The notes below the pieces were generated by a model. It was not told the origin of the DNA and searched no databases. It worked only from the letters and a program-made list of their open reading frames with translations. The position numbers were made by a program, and so were the translations under genes. From Rhodoferax sp. (GTDB taxonomy: Bacteria; Pseudomonadota; Gammaproteobacteria; Burkholderiales; Burkholderiaceae_C), in contig JAUSNJ010000164.1 of NCBI GenBank assembly GCA_030645355.1, positions 1 to 40,160 of the forward strand: a stretch of 40,160 bases of DNA. Direction: 5' to 3'. Shown piece by piece: positions 1 through 8,825 of this stretch. How positions within the stretch are numbered: the stretch's first letter is position 1; each line of letters begins with the position of its first letter.

Positions 1-1
1 C

Positions 2-178
2 TATGTGGCCCGTGCAGTTGCACACGCCAGTGATTTGACAGGACTGGCGGCATTGCGTGTCCGGTTACGCCAGCAAGTACTGGCCTCGCCCATCTATGAC
101 GCACCGCGCTTTGCCGAACACTTTGAGACCGCACTGCGGGACATGTGGTTCGCATGGTGTAAAGAAGAGAAGGAGTAA
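2..178 (+). CDS. C-terminal end of an O-GlcNAc-transferase-like (SPINDLY/GT41) protein, partial
   Basis: Only the last 58 codons lie in the window; the frame is open from base 2 and stops at TAA 176-178. The end of the protein contains SPIYDAPRFAEHFETALR followed by DMW, which resembles the C-terminal helix region of bacterial TPR-containing O-linked GlcNAc transferase-like proteins (GT41, Glyco_transf_41). Such enzymes transfer a sugar to Ser/Thr of target proteins, or act in surface glycoprotein assembly. The gene runs convergent to the polytopic membrane protein gene, with 10 bases between the two stops. The family call rests on a short stretch, so it is moderate. Confidence 0.6.
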   Translation, partial: YVARAVAHASDLTGLAALRVRLRQQVLASPIYDAPRFAEHFETALRDMWFAWCKEEKE

Positions 179-188
179 CTTGACAGTG

Positions 189-1760
189 TCAGTGCTGTTC
201 GAGGAATACATATTGGTCATCGGACAATACTCTCTCCCAATTGTGAGAAGACAAATATGATCTCAATGAGTCCTCGTCAGCGAGGGTCAAAAGCATATAC
301 TTTATTGAGTACTTGTTAACAAAATGGTCCATGAGTTCTTTATCTCGTAGCAATGCTTGACTGAACAGGAAATAGTCGTTGCCGTAGGAGTCGATTCTCG
401 AATCTATGGTCGGCCGCATACGTGGGTATGCCCGATATACCAACTCAGCACCCAAAGTGAAAGAATTAAAAACGTTGCCTTGGTGAACGCTGTCTTCAAG
501 TACACGCGCCATTGGCGGCGACAAACTCTCGTTGTAGGGGTGAAACTTTGGTGTCGCCTTAGACGCGTTCCCACATGTAACCACCAGCACTAGCAATAGC
601 AAGCACACGCCAGAAAGTATTGCCATTTCTTTTCTTTTTGTTGACAGGTTGCTTACATGAAGCCTGGCAATCGGTGCCAATACATAGGCCGCTACGATAC
701 CCAAATAGACGAAGAAGCGCATCGCGATGGCTGCCAAAATGATGAAGACAGCCGCTATCAACATGTCTGCAATTGAAAGACTCTTGCGATAGACATATCC
801 GCCGTACAGCAGCACTAGAGTTACCCCCGCGCCGATCCATAGCCATCGGTCCGACCTAAACTCCTGATGAAACGGAGACAGCCATTCAATGATAAAACGC
901 TTTTCCAGACTATCTGCTCCAAACCCTAGAGCGAACTGCCACAACCTCCATCCAGAAGGATTAACAAGAGTAGCGACTGTTACAAGAATGGTGAGTGTTG
1001 CCCAATGGCTTGTAGTTGGCTTCGACTCCGAAAGTATGGTGGAGCTTTTCCGATATCGGTCCAGCCAAGTTCCTAAGGCTTGCGCACCCACAAGCACAGG
1101 AGCCAGTACCACGGAAGCATGGCAATTGGCCCAAATGACACCCAACCCAACGATGCCAAGGGCATGATATTTGGAGCCAGTGCGCGTGTAACAGTGCATC
1201 AGCATCAAGGTCCAAATGAGCAAAAATAGTGTGAATAGCTCTGGGCGCAGTAAGTGACGGAAATTTTCCGTTGCAATCGCCAAAAGCCCCAAAGTTAGCG
1301 ACCAAGGAATATCTTTGCCACTTCGTTGATAAACCATTTGTACAACTGATACAAACAGGGCAAGCCCCAGCGCCCCTAAGACTAACGGCAACGAGCCCTC
1401 TCCGAGCACGTACACTAACAAGTGAAACCCTACAGATGGCAGCCACTCGTGGGAATTAAAAACGTAGTCGCGAACTATAGAGAACGGGAAAAGCAGAGTG
1501 GACGGAATTTCGCCATTGAGCAAAACCAATTCACCAACTTTGGCCTGCAGCCAGAAATCGTTTGAAATCTGCGGCATTACGCTGGCGTATGTCGCAAGCA
1601 CGCAAGAAAAGGCGACTGCAAAAGCTCCTAAAGCCCAGTTAATTGGGTCAGTCGTTTCGGGCTTGAAAGTGGTGAATGACATGGATTCTTGACAAACACA
1701 TAGTGTTTGTGAGTGCTCAGAAAAACTGGTATCAATCAACTCTAGAAACTGAATGCCCAT
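189..1760 (-). CDS. Polytopic membrane protein, GT-C-like (possible glycosyltransferase)
   Basis: 523 residues with roughly nine to eleven hydrophobic segments between residues 40 and 400 and a soluble C-terminal part of about 120 residues. The first periplasmic loop carries NDFWLQAKVGE, then a Pro/Phe-rich stretch and HEWLPS. This is the DxW-His / HEWL pattern common in GT-C-type glycosyltransferases and related uncharacterised integral membrane proteins, so a lipid-linked sugar transfer role is plausible but not shown. It lies 59 bases downstream of the methyltransferase gene on the same strand and beside a GT41-like gene, which fits surface glycan work. Neither the start at 1760 nor the internal ATG at 1682 has a convincing ribosome binding site, so the start is uncertain. 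Base composition is AT-richer than the rest of the window. Confidence 0.6.
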   Translation of the reverse strand: MGIQFLELIDTSFSEHSQTLCVCQESMSFTTFKPETTDPINWALGAFAVAFSCVLATYASVMPQISNDFWLQAKVGELVLLNGEIPSTLLFPFSIVRDYVFNSHEWLPSVGFHLLVYVLGEGSLPLVLGALGLALFVSVVQMVYQRSGKDIPWSLTLGLLAIATENFRHLLRPELFTLFLLIWTLMLMHCYTRTGSKYHALGIVGLGVIWANCHASVVLAPVLVGAQALGTWLDRYRKSSTILSESKPTTSHWATLTILVTVATLVNPSGWRLWQFALGFGADSLEKRFIIEWLSPFHQEFRSDRWLWIGAGVTLVLLYGGYVYRKSLSIADMLIAAVFIILAAIAMRFFVYLGIVAAYVLAPIARLHVSNLSTKRKEMAILSGVCLLLLVLVVTCGNASKATPKFHPYNESLSPPMARVLEDSVHQGNVFNSFTLGAELVYRAYPRMRPTIDSRIDSYGNDYFLFSQALLRDKELMDHFVNKYSIKYMLLTLADEDSLRSYLSSHNWERVLSDDQYVFLEQH

Positions 1761-1819
1761 CCATCGGCGTTCAAAGCCAAAGACATTTCTGGCAATGCCA
1801 AAAGTTCAACGAAAGTCAT

Positions 1820-2506
1820 TCACAAATCTAGCGGTAACGTTAATAGTTTTCGCTGCTTGGCAGTTGGTTCTCTTTTGAACGCGAGTGCATGGACTGCCAA
1901 GTGCTCATCCTCAATTAGGTAGACGTGGTGAAAACCACCTTCGTACAGAAATTTGACGAGTGACTTGGGTGTGAAACCTGTCTTGTGTGCGTAGAAGTCC
2001 TGACCACTGTTAACAATTTCAGACTGAAGCCCGTAAATCACGTCGTGCGCAGATATCGGACCCGCGCCACTCTCATACAGCACGTCGTCCAACTCTAGCC
2101 GCCGATCCTGTACAGCCCCGATCACTTGGGCAATATCAGGAACGCGAATCTCAGCAAATCCGTCTTCTTTTAAGATATGGACGAACCCCTTCAGAACCAT
2201 CAATCCTTCGTGGCGATAGTAGTGCTCTAGATTGTGCGAGCAATAGACCGCATCGTATTGGTTGGCCTCTAATGTGGCGAGTTCCCTCGCATCGCAAACA
2301 AGATCCGGGTCACCGCGGTCATCAATGTCCAATAGGTCATGTTGCCAATCTGAAAAGTACCCAGGAATTGGTGTAGCCTTGCTGCCGCCACCAACATTCA
2401 GAACCTTGTTCCCGGAAGTCGAAGTTGTTATTTCTTTCTTTGCTTGGACTTGGGTATTTCCACGCCGAGCAAAGATATCCTTAACGAGTTCAATCAAGAT
2501 TCCCAA
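1820..2506 (-). CDS. SAM-dependent methyltransferase (class I, Methyltransf_11-like)
   Basis: 228 residues. After about 33 residues comes the SAM-binding motif I, VLNVGGGSKATPIPGY, followed by an acidic strand end (HDLLDIDD), a DARELA region, and the post-motif YDAVYCSHNLEHYYRHEG, in which SHNLEHY is typical of small-molecule or sugar methyltransferases. The substrate cannot be read from sequence; glycan or lipid-linked sugar is an inference from the neighbours. The start is a TTG codon at 2506-2504, chosen because a clear AGGAG (2516-2520) lies 9 bases upstream and no ATG is present at the N-terminus in this frame. It lies 88 bases downstream of the motor ATPase gene on the same strand. Confidence 0.7.
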   Translation of the reverse strand: MGILIELVKDIFARRGNTQVQAKKEITTSTSGNKVLNVGGGSKATPIPGYFSDWQHDLLDIDDRGDPDLVCDARELATLEANQYDAVYCSHNLEHYYRHEGLMVLKGFVHILKEDGFAEIRVPDIAQVIGAVQDRRLELDDVLYESGAGPISAHDVIYGLQSEIVNSGQDFYAHKTGFTPKSLVKFLYEGGFHHVYLIEDEHLAVHALAFKREPTAKQRKLLTLPLDL

Positions 2507-2594
2507 AACGAATTGCTCCTATGTGTGCACGAAAGGCGGGCGCAGGCTCAGCATCGCTCATTTTAGGCGCATCGAATCGATGAAGAAACAGTAG

Positions 2595-5015
2595 CTACTT
2601 TATACAGACTTGCCGCACCATCTTCAAATCTGTCAACCCCATCATGACCTTCTCCATGCCATCCATCTTAAGTGTGCGCATACCGCCTTCGACCGCAGAG
2701 GCGAATAGCTCTGCCACACGCGCACGCTCCTGAATAAGCTTCTTGACTCCATCATCAGCCACCAGCAGTTCATGCAAACCAATTCGCCCCTTGTATCCGG
2801 TCTTGTTGCATTTGTCGCAACCCACCGCCTTGTAGAGTTTGATCTGCCCGCCTTCTCCATAGGTCTTGACCCAAGTCTCAACCAACTTCTTGCGCTCGCC
2901 CTCCGGGTCCGCTTTCCACGCCTTGGAGTGACGTAATTCTTCAGCGTATTCCGTCACAAACAGCCTGAATTCATCCGCATCCGGCACGTATGCTGCTTTG
3001 CAGTCGCATAGCTTCTTGGCCAAGCGCTGCGCCAGAATCCCCAACAGCGCATCGGCAAAATTGAACGGATCCATCCCCATGTCCATCAATCGGGTAATCG
3101 ACTCCGGCGCCGAGTTAGTGTGCAAAGTCGAGAAAACCAGATGCCCTGTGAGTGATGCTTCCACACCCATGGACACAGTCTCTTTGTCCCGCGACTCACC
3201 GACCATGATGATGTCCGGGTCGGCTCGCAAAAAGGCACGCATGACCAGTGCGAAATCAATCCCGGCCTTTTTGTTGATCTGCACCTGACGCAGACCCTTC
3301 TGGGTGATTTCAACCGGGTCTTCCGCTGTCCAAATTTTGGTATCCGGGGTGTTGAGAAATTTCAGTATGGAGTGCAGCGTCGTGGTCTTGCCCGAGCCCG
3401 TTGGGCCGCACACATAGAACAAGCCATAGGGCTTGCTGACGGTGGCCTCCAAGCGCTCTTTGTTGTGTGGAGTCAGGCCGAGTTTTTCCAGCGGAATAGG
3501 CTCCCCCGCAGCCAATATCCGCATGACCACATCTTCAACACCACCCGCCGAGGGGATCGTAGCTACACGCAATTCGATATCCAGTGGGCCGTATTTTTTG
3601 AACTTGATCTTTCCGTCTTGAGGCTTGCGGCGCTCCGAAATATCCAGATCGCACATGATTTTGAGGCGGGTAACCATGGCCTGGCGAAAGTGTGCGGGTA
3701 CTTCCACGTAGGGTACCAAACCACCATCGATACGAAACCGAATGCCGGTTTTGAATTTCCCAGGCATGGGCTCAATGTGAATGTCCGACGCCTTCTGGTT
3801 GTAGGCGTCAATGATGACCTTATTAACAAATTTGACCAGCTCGTTATCAGCCGCTGCGGACTCCAACGAATCGTCATTGGAACCATCGTCAATTGGGCCT
3901 CCATCCATATCCGCCAAGAGCTGGTCGATGGTGCTGCTGTCTGCAACCGTCCCAAAGAGTTGGGCCAAGGTTTCCTGAAATTCGGTTTGGGTTGTTACCT
4001 TGTATGCAAACTTGGCAATCCGCGGAAAAACCTGCGGTACAACGCGCGAGCCGCGCACCGCCTCGGGGTCCATGCACATGATGACCAGACCTTCGGGCGA
4101 CTCCTCCAGTGGAATCCAGCCCTGCTCTTCAATGAACTCTCGTTTGAGCGAGCCATGCAGCATCTCCGACCGAATGCGTCCCGGATTGAAAGGCTCATAG
4201 CCAACACCGAAAAACTTCGCCAGTGATGGTCCAATCTGCAATGGCTTGATCTTGTACTGCGCCATTAGCAGATGCTCAACGGACTTGCCTTCCGATCTGG
4301 CATCTGAAATGCACTGGCTCAGTTCTTCATCTGTTAACAGCCCGTCGGACACCAACGCGTCATATTTCGTTGCCTTTCTGCGTGGTGCAGCGTTTGCACC
4401 GTTGACCCGCTGACGGATTGCAGTTGCCAGGGTCTTGCACAACTCGGAAACACCGTCTACTTCCAAGTCTCCAAATGGCTCGTCGCTTTTGTTGTTGATG
4501 ACCTGCAGCACACCGTGGAGCGTTTTCCCTTCCAGGATGGGCGCCACCAGCATCTGCTTGGTACGGTAGCCAGACCTTTTGTCCACAACCTTTAAAAATG
4601 TGAGCGCCGGGTGGATCTGTTTGAGTGCCTCATCGTCATACACGTCCGGCAGGTTGAGCGACGTACGACTGAAGGCCACGTACCCTGCAATGCTCTGGGG
4701 AGAGATGGGCAACTTTAAATCGCTGCTGCTGGTGAGTCCGGTCTTGATCTTGGAAACAATGGCCGTCTGGTCTTCGTTGACGGCGTACAGTGTCAATCTA
4801 TCGGCGTTCAACAGTTTGCAGATGTCCTGACTGGTCTCGAGCATGATTTGCTCCAGATTTTCCGTGTCGTGGATGCGTGCGGTGACGTGGTGAAGCTGTC
4901 GGTAAAACAAAGCCTCGAATGTCATGCCGCGCTTTTGCGAGGGCAGCTTCTGCGATTCAAAAAAAGCCTGTTCCGACGCCTTTTCTGATGACCCTGGGGA
5001 GACGACTGCGTTCAT
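2595..5015 (-). CDS. GAF-domain-fused GspE/PilB-type secretion/pilus ATPase
   Basis: 806 residues. Order: a GAF-like sensory domain (about residues 45-200), a GspE/PilB N-terminal domain (about 215-370), then the hexameric motor ATPase with Walker A GPTGSGKTTT near 536, Walker B region RADPDIIMVGE near 596 and the His-box LVFSTLHTN. The metal-binding loop is present as CDC and, further on, CDKC. Such ATPases power type II secretion or type IV pilus extension at the inner membrane. The usual GEIRD of the family reads GESRD here. The N-terminal GAF is unusual, and no pilin, GspF/PilC or secretin gene is nearby, so partners must be encoded elsewhere. The ATG overlaps the upstream stop (ATGA) and is preceded by AGGAG 8 bases away. 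It is the last gene of the signalling operon. Type II secretion and pilus roles cannot be told apart from sequence. Confidence 0.85.
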   Translation of the reverse strand: MNAVVSPGSSEKASEQAFFESQKLPSQKRGMTFEALFYRQLHHVTARIHDTENLEQIMLETSQDICKLLNADRLTLYAVNEDQTAIVSKIKTGLTSSSDLKLPISPQSIAGYVAFSRTSLNLPDVYDDEALKQIHPALTFLKVVDKRSGYRTKQMLVAPILEGKTLHGVLQVINNKSDEPFGDLEVDGVSELCKTLATAIRQRVNGANAAPRRKATKYDALVSDGLLTDEELSQCISDARSEGKSVEHLLMAQYKIKPLQIGPSLAKFFGVGYEPFNPGRIRSEMLHGSLKREFIEEQGWIPLEESPEGLVIMCMDPEAVRGSRVVPQVFPRIAKFAYKVTTQTEFQETLAQLFGTVADSSTIDQLLADMDGGPIDDGSNDDSLESAAADNELVKFVNKVIIDAYNQKASDIHIEPMPGKFKTGIRFRIDGGLVPYVEVPAHFRQAMVTRLKIMCDLDISERRKPQDGKIKFKKYGPLDIELRVATIPSAGGVEDVVMRILAAGEPIPLEKLGLTPHNKERLEATVSKPYGLFYVCGPTGSGKTTTLHSILKFLNTPDTKIWTAEDPVEITQKGLRQVQINKKAGIDFALVMRAFLRADPDIIMVGESRDKETVSMGVEASLTGHLVFSTLHTNSAPESITRLMDMGMDPFNFADALLGILAQRLAKKLCDCKAAYVPDADEFRLFVTEYAEELRHSKAWKADPEGERKKLVETWVKTYGEGGQIKLYKAVGCDKCNKTGYKGRIGLHELLVADDGVKKLIQERARVAELFASAVEGGMRTLKMDGMEKVMMGLTDLKMVRQVCIK

Positions 5016-5803
5016 ATTTCAAACTCCTGGCCGGCGCGCATTCTGCGAATATCGTGGGTGACGTTAGGTCCGAACGGTTGAGTTTGGTCAAACCGCTGTA
5101 TTTCAGCCATGATGAGTTCTGTTTCCGCTGGTTTGGTGTGCGTGATGTAAATGGGGTAGTTTTTTCCCCGCGCGATGCAATCCAGTTCATTGGCCAGCAC
5201 GGTTGGCGACAAATGCAAACTTCGCCGGGCAAGGTCTTTTTCCCGATTGCTGAAAGCCGTTTCGATGACCAGCATCGCGACATTTAGCTGATTGACCCGG
5301 TCCCAGAACGCCTGGTTGCGCTCCGTGTCACCAGTAAACACCCAGCACCCACTCCCCGAAGTGATTGCAAATCCAGCTGCCGGAACGGTATGGACGGCAG
5401 GCAATACCTCTACATACTTGTCTGACAATTGAAGCGTCTGCCCGACATGGATCTCGTGGAAAGTAATGAACGGGGCTTCGGGGGTTGGGATTCGGGAAAA
5501 GTCGGGCCAGATTACATTGTTGAAAATATGCGCTCTAAGTGCCTGGATGGTCCCGGCCAGAGCATGAACCTTCAATGGAGCTCTGCGTTGTGCGGCTATA
5601 GCGTCCACCATCAGCGGCAGGGCCGCTACATGATCCAAATGTGAATGACTCAACAAAACGTGATCGATGCTACGCATTTCGTCCAGGGTCAAGTCACCTA
5701 CGCCAGTTCCCGCGTCAACCAGGACTTCTCCATCGATGAGGAATGATGTGGTCCTGCAATCTTTAGCGATGGCACCTGAGCAACCCAGTACACGTACTTT
5801 CAC
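5012..5803 (-). CDS. Metallo-beta-lactamase-fold hydrolase, class II cyclic-nucleotide phosphodiesterase-like
   Basis: 263 residues. The N-terminus reads VKVRVLGCSGA, then a strand leading to LVDAGTG, the zinc motif HSHLDH, later FTGDTERN and a C-terminal THTKP. This arrangement fits class II cAMP phosphodiesterases (CpdP/PDE1 group) of the MBL fold, which split 3',5'-cyclic nucleotides, and the gene sits directly after an adenylate cyclase gene. RNase Z-like enzymes share the fold and cannot be fully excluded. The start was set to GTG 5803-5801: the cyclase stop and the Shine-Dalgarno sequence are fused as TGAGG, 8 bases before this GTG. Longer starts at 5857 (TTG) or 5854 (ATG) would overlap the cyclase by about 40 bases and lack a binding site. 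Its stop overlaps the motor ATPase start. Confidence 0.75.
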   Translation of the reverse strand: MKVRVLGCSGAIAKDCRTTSFLIDGEVLVDAGTGVGDLTLDEMRSIDHVLLSHSHLDHVAALPLMVDAIAAQRRAPLKVHALAGTIQALRAHIFNNVIWPDFSRIPTPEAPFITFHEIHVGQTLQLSDKYVEVLPAVHTVPAAGFAITSGSGCWVFTGDTERNQAFWDRVNQLNVAMLVIETAFSNREKDLARRSLHLSPTVLANELDCIARGKNYPIYITHTKPAETELIMAEIQRFDQTQPFGPNVTHDIRRMRAGQEFEI

Positions 5804-5813
5804 AGCGAGCGCC

Positions 5814-8063
5814 TCATTTGGTTTCAAAGTTGGTTGCGCCGTCCCATTCAGCATCAAATGGGAGTAATCGCATGGAGGCTACCCTTTCCGCATACATTTG
5901 GTAAAGGAACTTTTTGGCATTCATGCGCGATAAGTTCAACAACAACACATCCGCTTGATCCCAATTTTGCGCTCTGTATGCTTTGACAAAGCTCACCCAT
6001 GTCCTGAGTTCCACGGTGGTGGCCTCATTCATCTGGGTAACAGGTGCCATAGGCCAAAAGATGGCCACCGCTTGCTCTTTGCCTTTTACCCGCACGCGGT
6101 CGAGCTCTTGCCAAGCGAAGTCCTGCGCAAGTTTTCGTGTTGTCTCACTCACAACAATATCGACACCATAGATTTTTGAAAGCCCTTCCAGTCTAGAACC
6201 CAAGTTGACCGCGTCTCCGATCACCGTGTACGCACGGCGTATGTTGGATCCCATATCGCCCACACACATTGTCCCTGTGTTGAGTCCGATGCCAATGCCA
6301 ATGTCAGGCAGTCCCCGGGCTCGGTGGTCCAGATTGATCTCGCGAACGGCACCGGCCATTTCCATTGCAGATTTCACTGCCAGGTGGGCATGCTCGGGAG
6401 TGTCCACAGGTGCACCCCAAAACGCCATCACGCAGTCACCCATGTATTTGTCAATGGTGCCCCGATTCGCCCTGATGAGGCTCGTCAATTTGCTAAACAC
6501 CCCGGTCAACAGTTCCTGCAACTGCGTTGGTTCCATGTGTTCCGACATTTTCGTGAAACCTCGCATGTCGCAAAACATCACCGTCAACTCCCGGCTGGTG
6601 GCCTTCATGCTGTAGCTGTCGGGATCTTTAACCATTTCATCGACGAGTTCAGGCGGCACGTAGGTGCCGAACAGGTGCGCCAACTCACGTTTGGACTTGC
6701 TTTCTACAAAGTAGCCGTAACTCATGTTGAGTGCGAAGGCAGTCGTTGTCATGACAAAGGCCGCCGCCAATGGCATCACGAGACCAAACGAAAGATACAG
6801 CCAGGTGTTAATACCTGCAACGGTGGCCAGGACTCCAATACTGAGCAGGACGGCCCGTGGAGCGGTCAGAAGTGGCAGTCCTACAGCCAAAAGCAAACCT
6901 GCAATCGTAAGGATAACGATGTCGTATCCCATTGCGTAGTCCGGCTTCAGCACAACTTTGTGGTCGAGCCATCCGGAAATGACGTTTGCGTGGGATTCGA
7001 CGCCCGGGTACACCTCGCCCACTGGAGTGACACGCAGGTCCTGCAGCCCCGGCGCCGTTGTACCAACCAAAACTATCTTGTCCTTGAGGCTATCAGCTGG
7101 CACGCGTCCCGCTATGACGTCAGCTGCAGAGACATACCGAAAAGAGCCACCTTGGGCGCCGCCAGTCCCTCGAAACGGAATCAGCGTCGCAACGTGCCTA
7201 TCCACAGGAATCGACAGAGACGACTTGCCTTCCTTCAGCAGGATGCGATCCAAAGCCTGGTAGCTACGCGACAACCATTGCTCATCCGAAAAACCTGGAA
7301 CGACCGCCGGCGACCCAATCAGGCGACGGAACATGGCCAATGCAAGCGATTCGTAGTACTGCCCTTTGTATTCGGCCAGCAACGGCAACGACCGCACCAC
7401 ACCATCGACATCCGCGACCGGATTGAAGTGGCCCGCCAAGGGCGCCGCTTGCGCTAATTCCTTGATATTCGAACCGTAGCCCGTCCACTGAAAGGCCGCG
7501 ATGGTACGGCCCTTATATTCGGCACCGGACAGAACCGGAGCAGGCAAAGCGCCAGCGATGTGCCCATCGCGGTCGCTGGTAAAGTAGTAGCCCAAAATGA
7601 CTGGGCGCTTTTCGAGTGCCCGTGCAAACACCGCGTCATAGTCCAGTTCTGGCTGCAGCTGCTTGACTCGTTCAGCGAAACCAGGCTGGTCCTTGAACTC
7701 GTTTCGAGCCAGTTCGGTGAGCCGCGACAGACCAGAGCTGTCGTCTGGCTCTGCAAAAACAATGTCAAAGCCCAGCAACGCGATGTGCTGCTGTTCAAAC
7801 AGCACGTCAACGAGGTGCGCCAGTTTATTGCGCCCCCAAGGGAAGCGACCCAGTTCCGCTAGGCTTTTTTCGTCTATGTCGACGATAACGATGCGTTCAT
7901 CCAACGTCTTCGGCATGGTCGCCCGCAAGCGGGCGTCATAGAATATCTCGTCCAGACGTTGCATGCCCCCCATAGGCACAATGCCCATTGCATGCAGAAG
8001 AACAAAGGCGAGCGGAATCAGTGTGACCGCAATCCGTTGCCAATGCTTTGCTATCGTTTTCAT
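5814..8063 (-). CDS. CHASE2-domain class III adenylate cyclase
   Basis: 749 residues. Near the N-terminus one membrane helix is followed by an extracytoplasmic CHASE2 sensor (about 30-330, with RIVIVDIDEKS and DKIVLVGTTAPG), three membrane helices (about 365-450) and a class III cyclase catalytic domain (about 490-680). Metal-binding Asp are seen in FCDMRGF and KYMGDCV; Asn and Arg in VNLGSRLE. The Lys of DKYMGD with the Thr of YTVIGD is the Lys/Thr pair of class IIIb adenylate cyclases, so ATP is the likely substrate and cAMP the product. The start at 8063 is chosen over 8090 because AGGGGG lies 6 bases upstream of it. It is followed 10 bases on by a likely cAMP phosphodiesterase and sits in the kinase/phosphatase/FHA operon. 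Confidence 0.88.
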   Translation of the reverse strand: MKTIAKHWQRIAVTLIPLAFVLLHAMGIVPMGGMQRLDEIFYDARLRATMPKTLDERIVIVDIDEKSLAELGRFPWGRNKLAHLVDVLFEQQHIALLGFDIVFAEPDDSSGLSRLTELARNEFKDQPGFAERVKQLQPELDYDAVFARALEKRPVILGYYFTSDRDGHIAGALPAPVLSGAEYKGRTIAAFQWTGYGSNIKELAQAAPLAGHFNPVADVDGVVRSLPLLAEYKGQYYESLALAMFRRLIGSPAVVPGFSDEQWLSRSYQALDRILLKEGKSSLSIPVDRHVATLIPFRGTGGAQGGSFRYVSAADVIAGRVPADSLKDKIVLVGTTAPGLQDLRVTPVGEVYPGVESHANVISGWLDHKVVLKPDYAMGYDIVILTIAGLLLAVGLPLLTAPRAVLLSIGVLATVAGINTWLYLSFGLVMPLAAAFVMTTTAFALNMSYGYFVESKSKRELAHLFGTYVPPELVDEMVKDPDSYSMKATSRELTVMFCDMRGFTKMSEHMEPTQLQELLTGVFSKLTSLIRANRGTIDKYMGDCVMAFWGAPVDTPEHAHLAVKSAMEMAGAVREINLDHRARGLPDIGIGIGLNTGTMCVGDMGSNIRRAYTVIGDAVNLGSRLEGLSKIYGVDIVVSETTRKLAQDFAWQELDRVRVKGKEQAVAIFWPMAPVTQMNEATTVELRTWVSFVKAYRAQNWDQADVLLLNLSRMNAKKFLYQMYAERVASMRLLPFDAEWDGATNFETK

Positions 8064-8117
8064 GCGCATCCCCCTGAAACTGGCGCGCAATGGTCACAAA
8101 TGACGATACGAAGACCG

Positions 8118-8777
8118 TCAGGTCTGCACGAATTGCATCTGGGTTCCAGCCAATTCGATCAAGTCGCCATTCTTTAGTGAGATGGGGTCCGCCTTGATGG
8201 GGTTTCCGTTGAGTGTTGGATTGCCAGCGCCTTCAACATGGTGCACAACAAATCCTTGCTGGCGACGGGTGATTGCCGCCACTGCAACACCGGGTTTACC
8301 AATGGTTGTGACAACCTTGGTCAAGGGCACTTCCCGACCCGATGCGGCTCCGGACAATACCTTGATGGATGCATGAAATGCACCAGCGCCAATGGAGTCG
8401 CCAAAACTCGAAGGAGTCGCCGCGCGCGGAGGGGTTGGTGCAGCAGGTCTAGCCTTTACCACCATGGTTTTGTCAAAGTTGTCGGCTACTCCGTCTCCGA
8501 CAAACTTTATCTTGTACTTGCCTATCTCAATGCTGTCGCCATTTTGCAATTGCTGCTTTTTGACGGCTTTGCCGTTCAAGTAAGTGCCGTTGGTGCTATT
8601 GAGGTCCTCCAGGAACACTTCGCCCCCGGTCATCTGGAGTACTGCGTGCTCTCCGCTAACCGCTAGGTTGTCAATCACAATGTCGTTGTACGGTCTGCGC
8701 CCCAAGGTGGTTTTATCCTTGGTGAGTTGCACTTCTTTGATCACGACCTCATCGATCGAAACGATCATTTTCGGCAT
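8118..8777 (-). CDS. Double FHA-domain protein (phosphothreonine reader)
   Basis: 219 residues, soluble. FHA1 spans about residues 5-95 and has the conserved residues: GR at 26-27, SGEH at 41-44 and LNSTNGT at 59-65. A second FHA-like domain (about 137-219) keeps the fold pattern with TLNGNPI and LKNGDLIEL, but has GKPG in place of GR and lacks the Ser/His pair, so it probably does not bind phosphothreonine. The linker holds Thr104 in FDKTMVV, a possible site for the kinase upstream in the operon. FHA domains bind pThr peptides; a role as adaptor between kinase and cyclase or motor is inferred from the operon. AAAGGAG lies 7 bases before the ATG. Confidence 0.88.
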   Translation of the reverse strand: MPKMIVSIDEVVIKEVQLTKDKTTLGRRPYNDIVIDNLAVSGEHAVLQMTGGEVFLEDLNSTNGTYLNGKAVKKQQLQNGDSIEIGKYKIKFVGDGVADNFDKTMVVKARPAAPTPPRAATPSSFGDSIGAGAFHASIKVLSGAASGREVPLTKVVTTIGKPGVAVAAITRRQQGFVVHHVEGAGNPTLNGNPIKADPISLKNGDLIELAGTQMQFVQT

Positions 8778-8825
8778 GATCGACTCCTTTTCCTGTAATT
8801 TGTTTCTGGAAAACTCTGCTGCATC

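Noticed and set aside
3372..4226. A 284-codon plus-strand frame opposite the motor ATPase
   Set aside because: Antisense to the conserved ATPase region, without a recognisable domain.
6324..7457. A 377-codon plus-strand frame opposite the adenylate cyclase
   Set aside because: Antisense to a clearly recognised CHASE2-cyclase; composition is low-complexity and His/Arg/Gln-rich.
8064..8117. Half of a CRP/Vfr-like site (TTGTGACC on the minus strand) in front of the cyclase gene
   Set aside because: No matching TCACA half at the right spacing, so cAMP feedback through this site is not supported.
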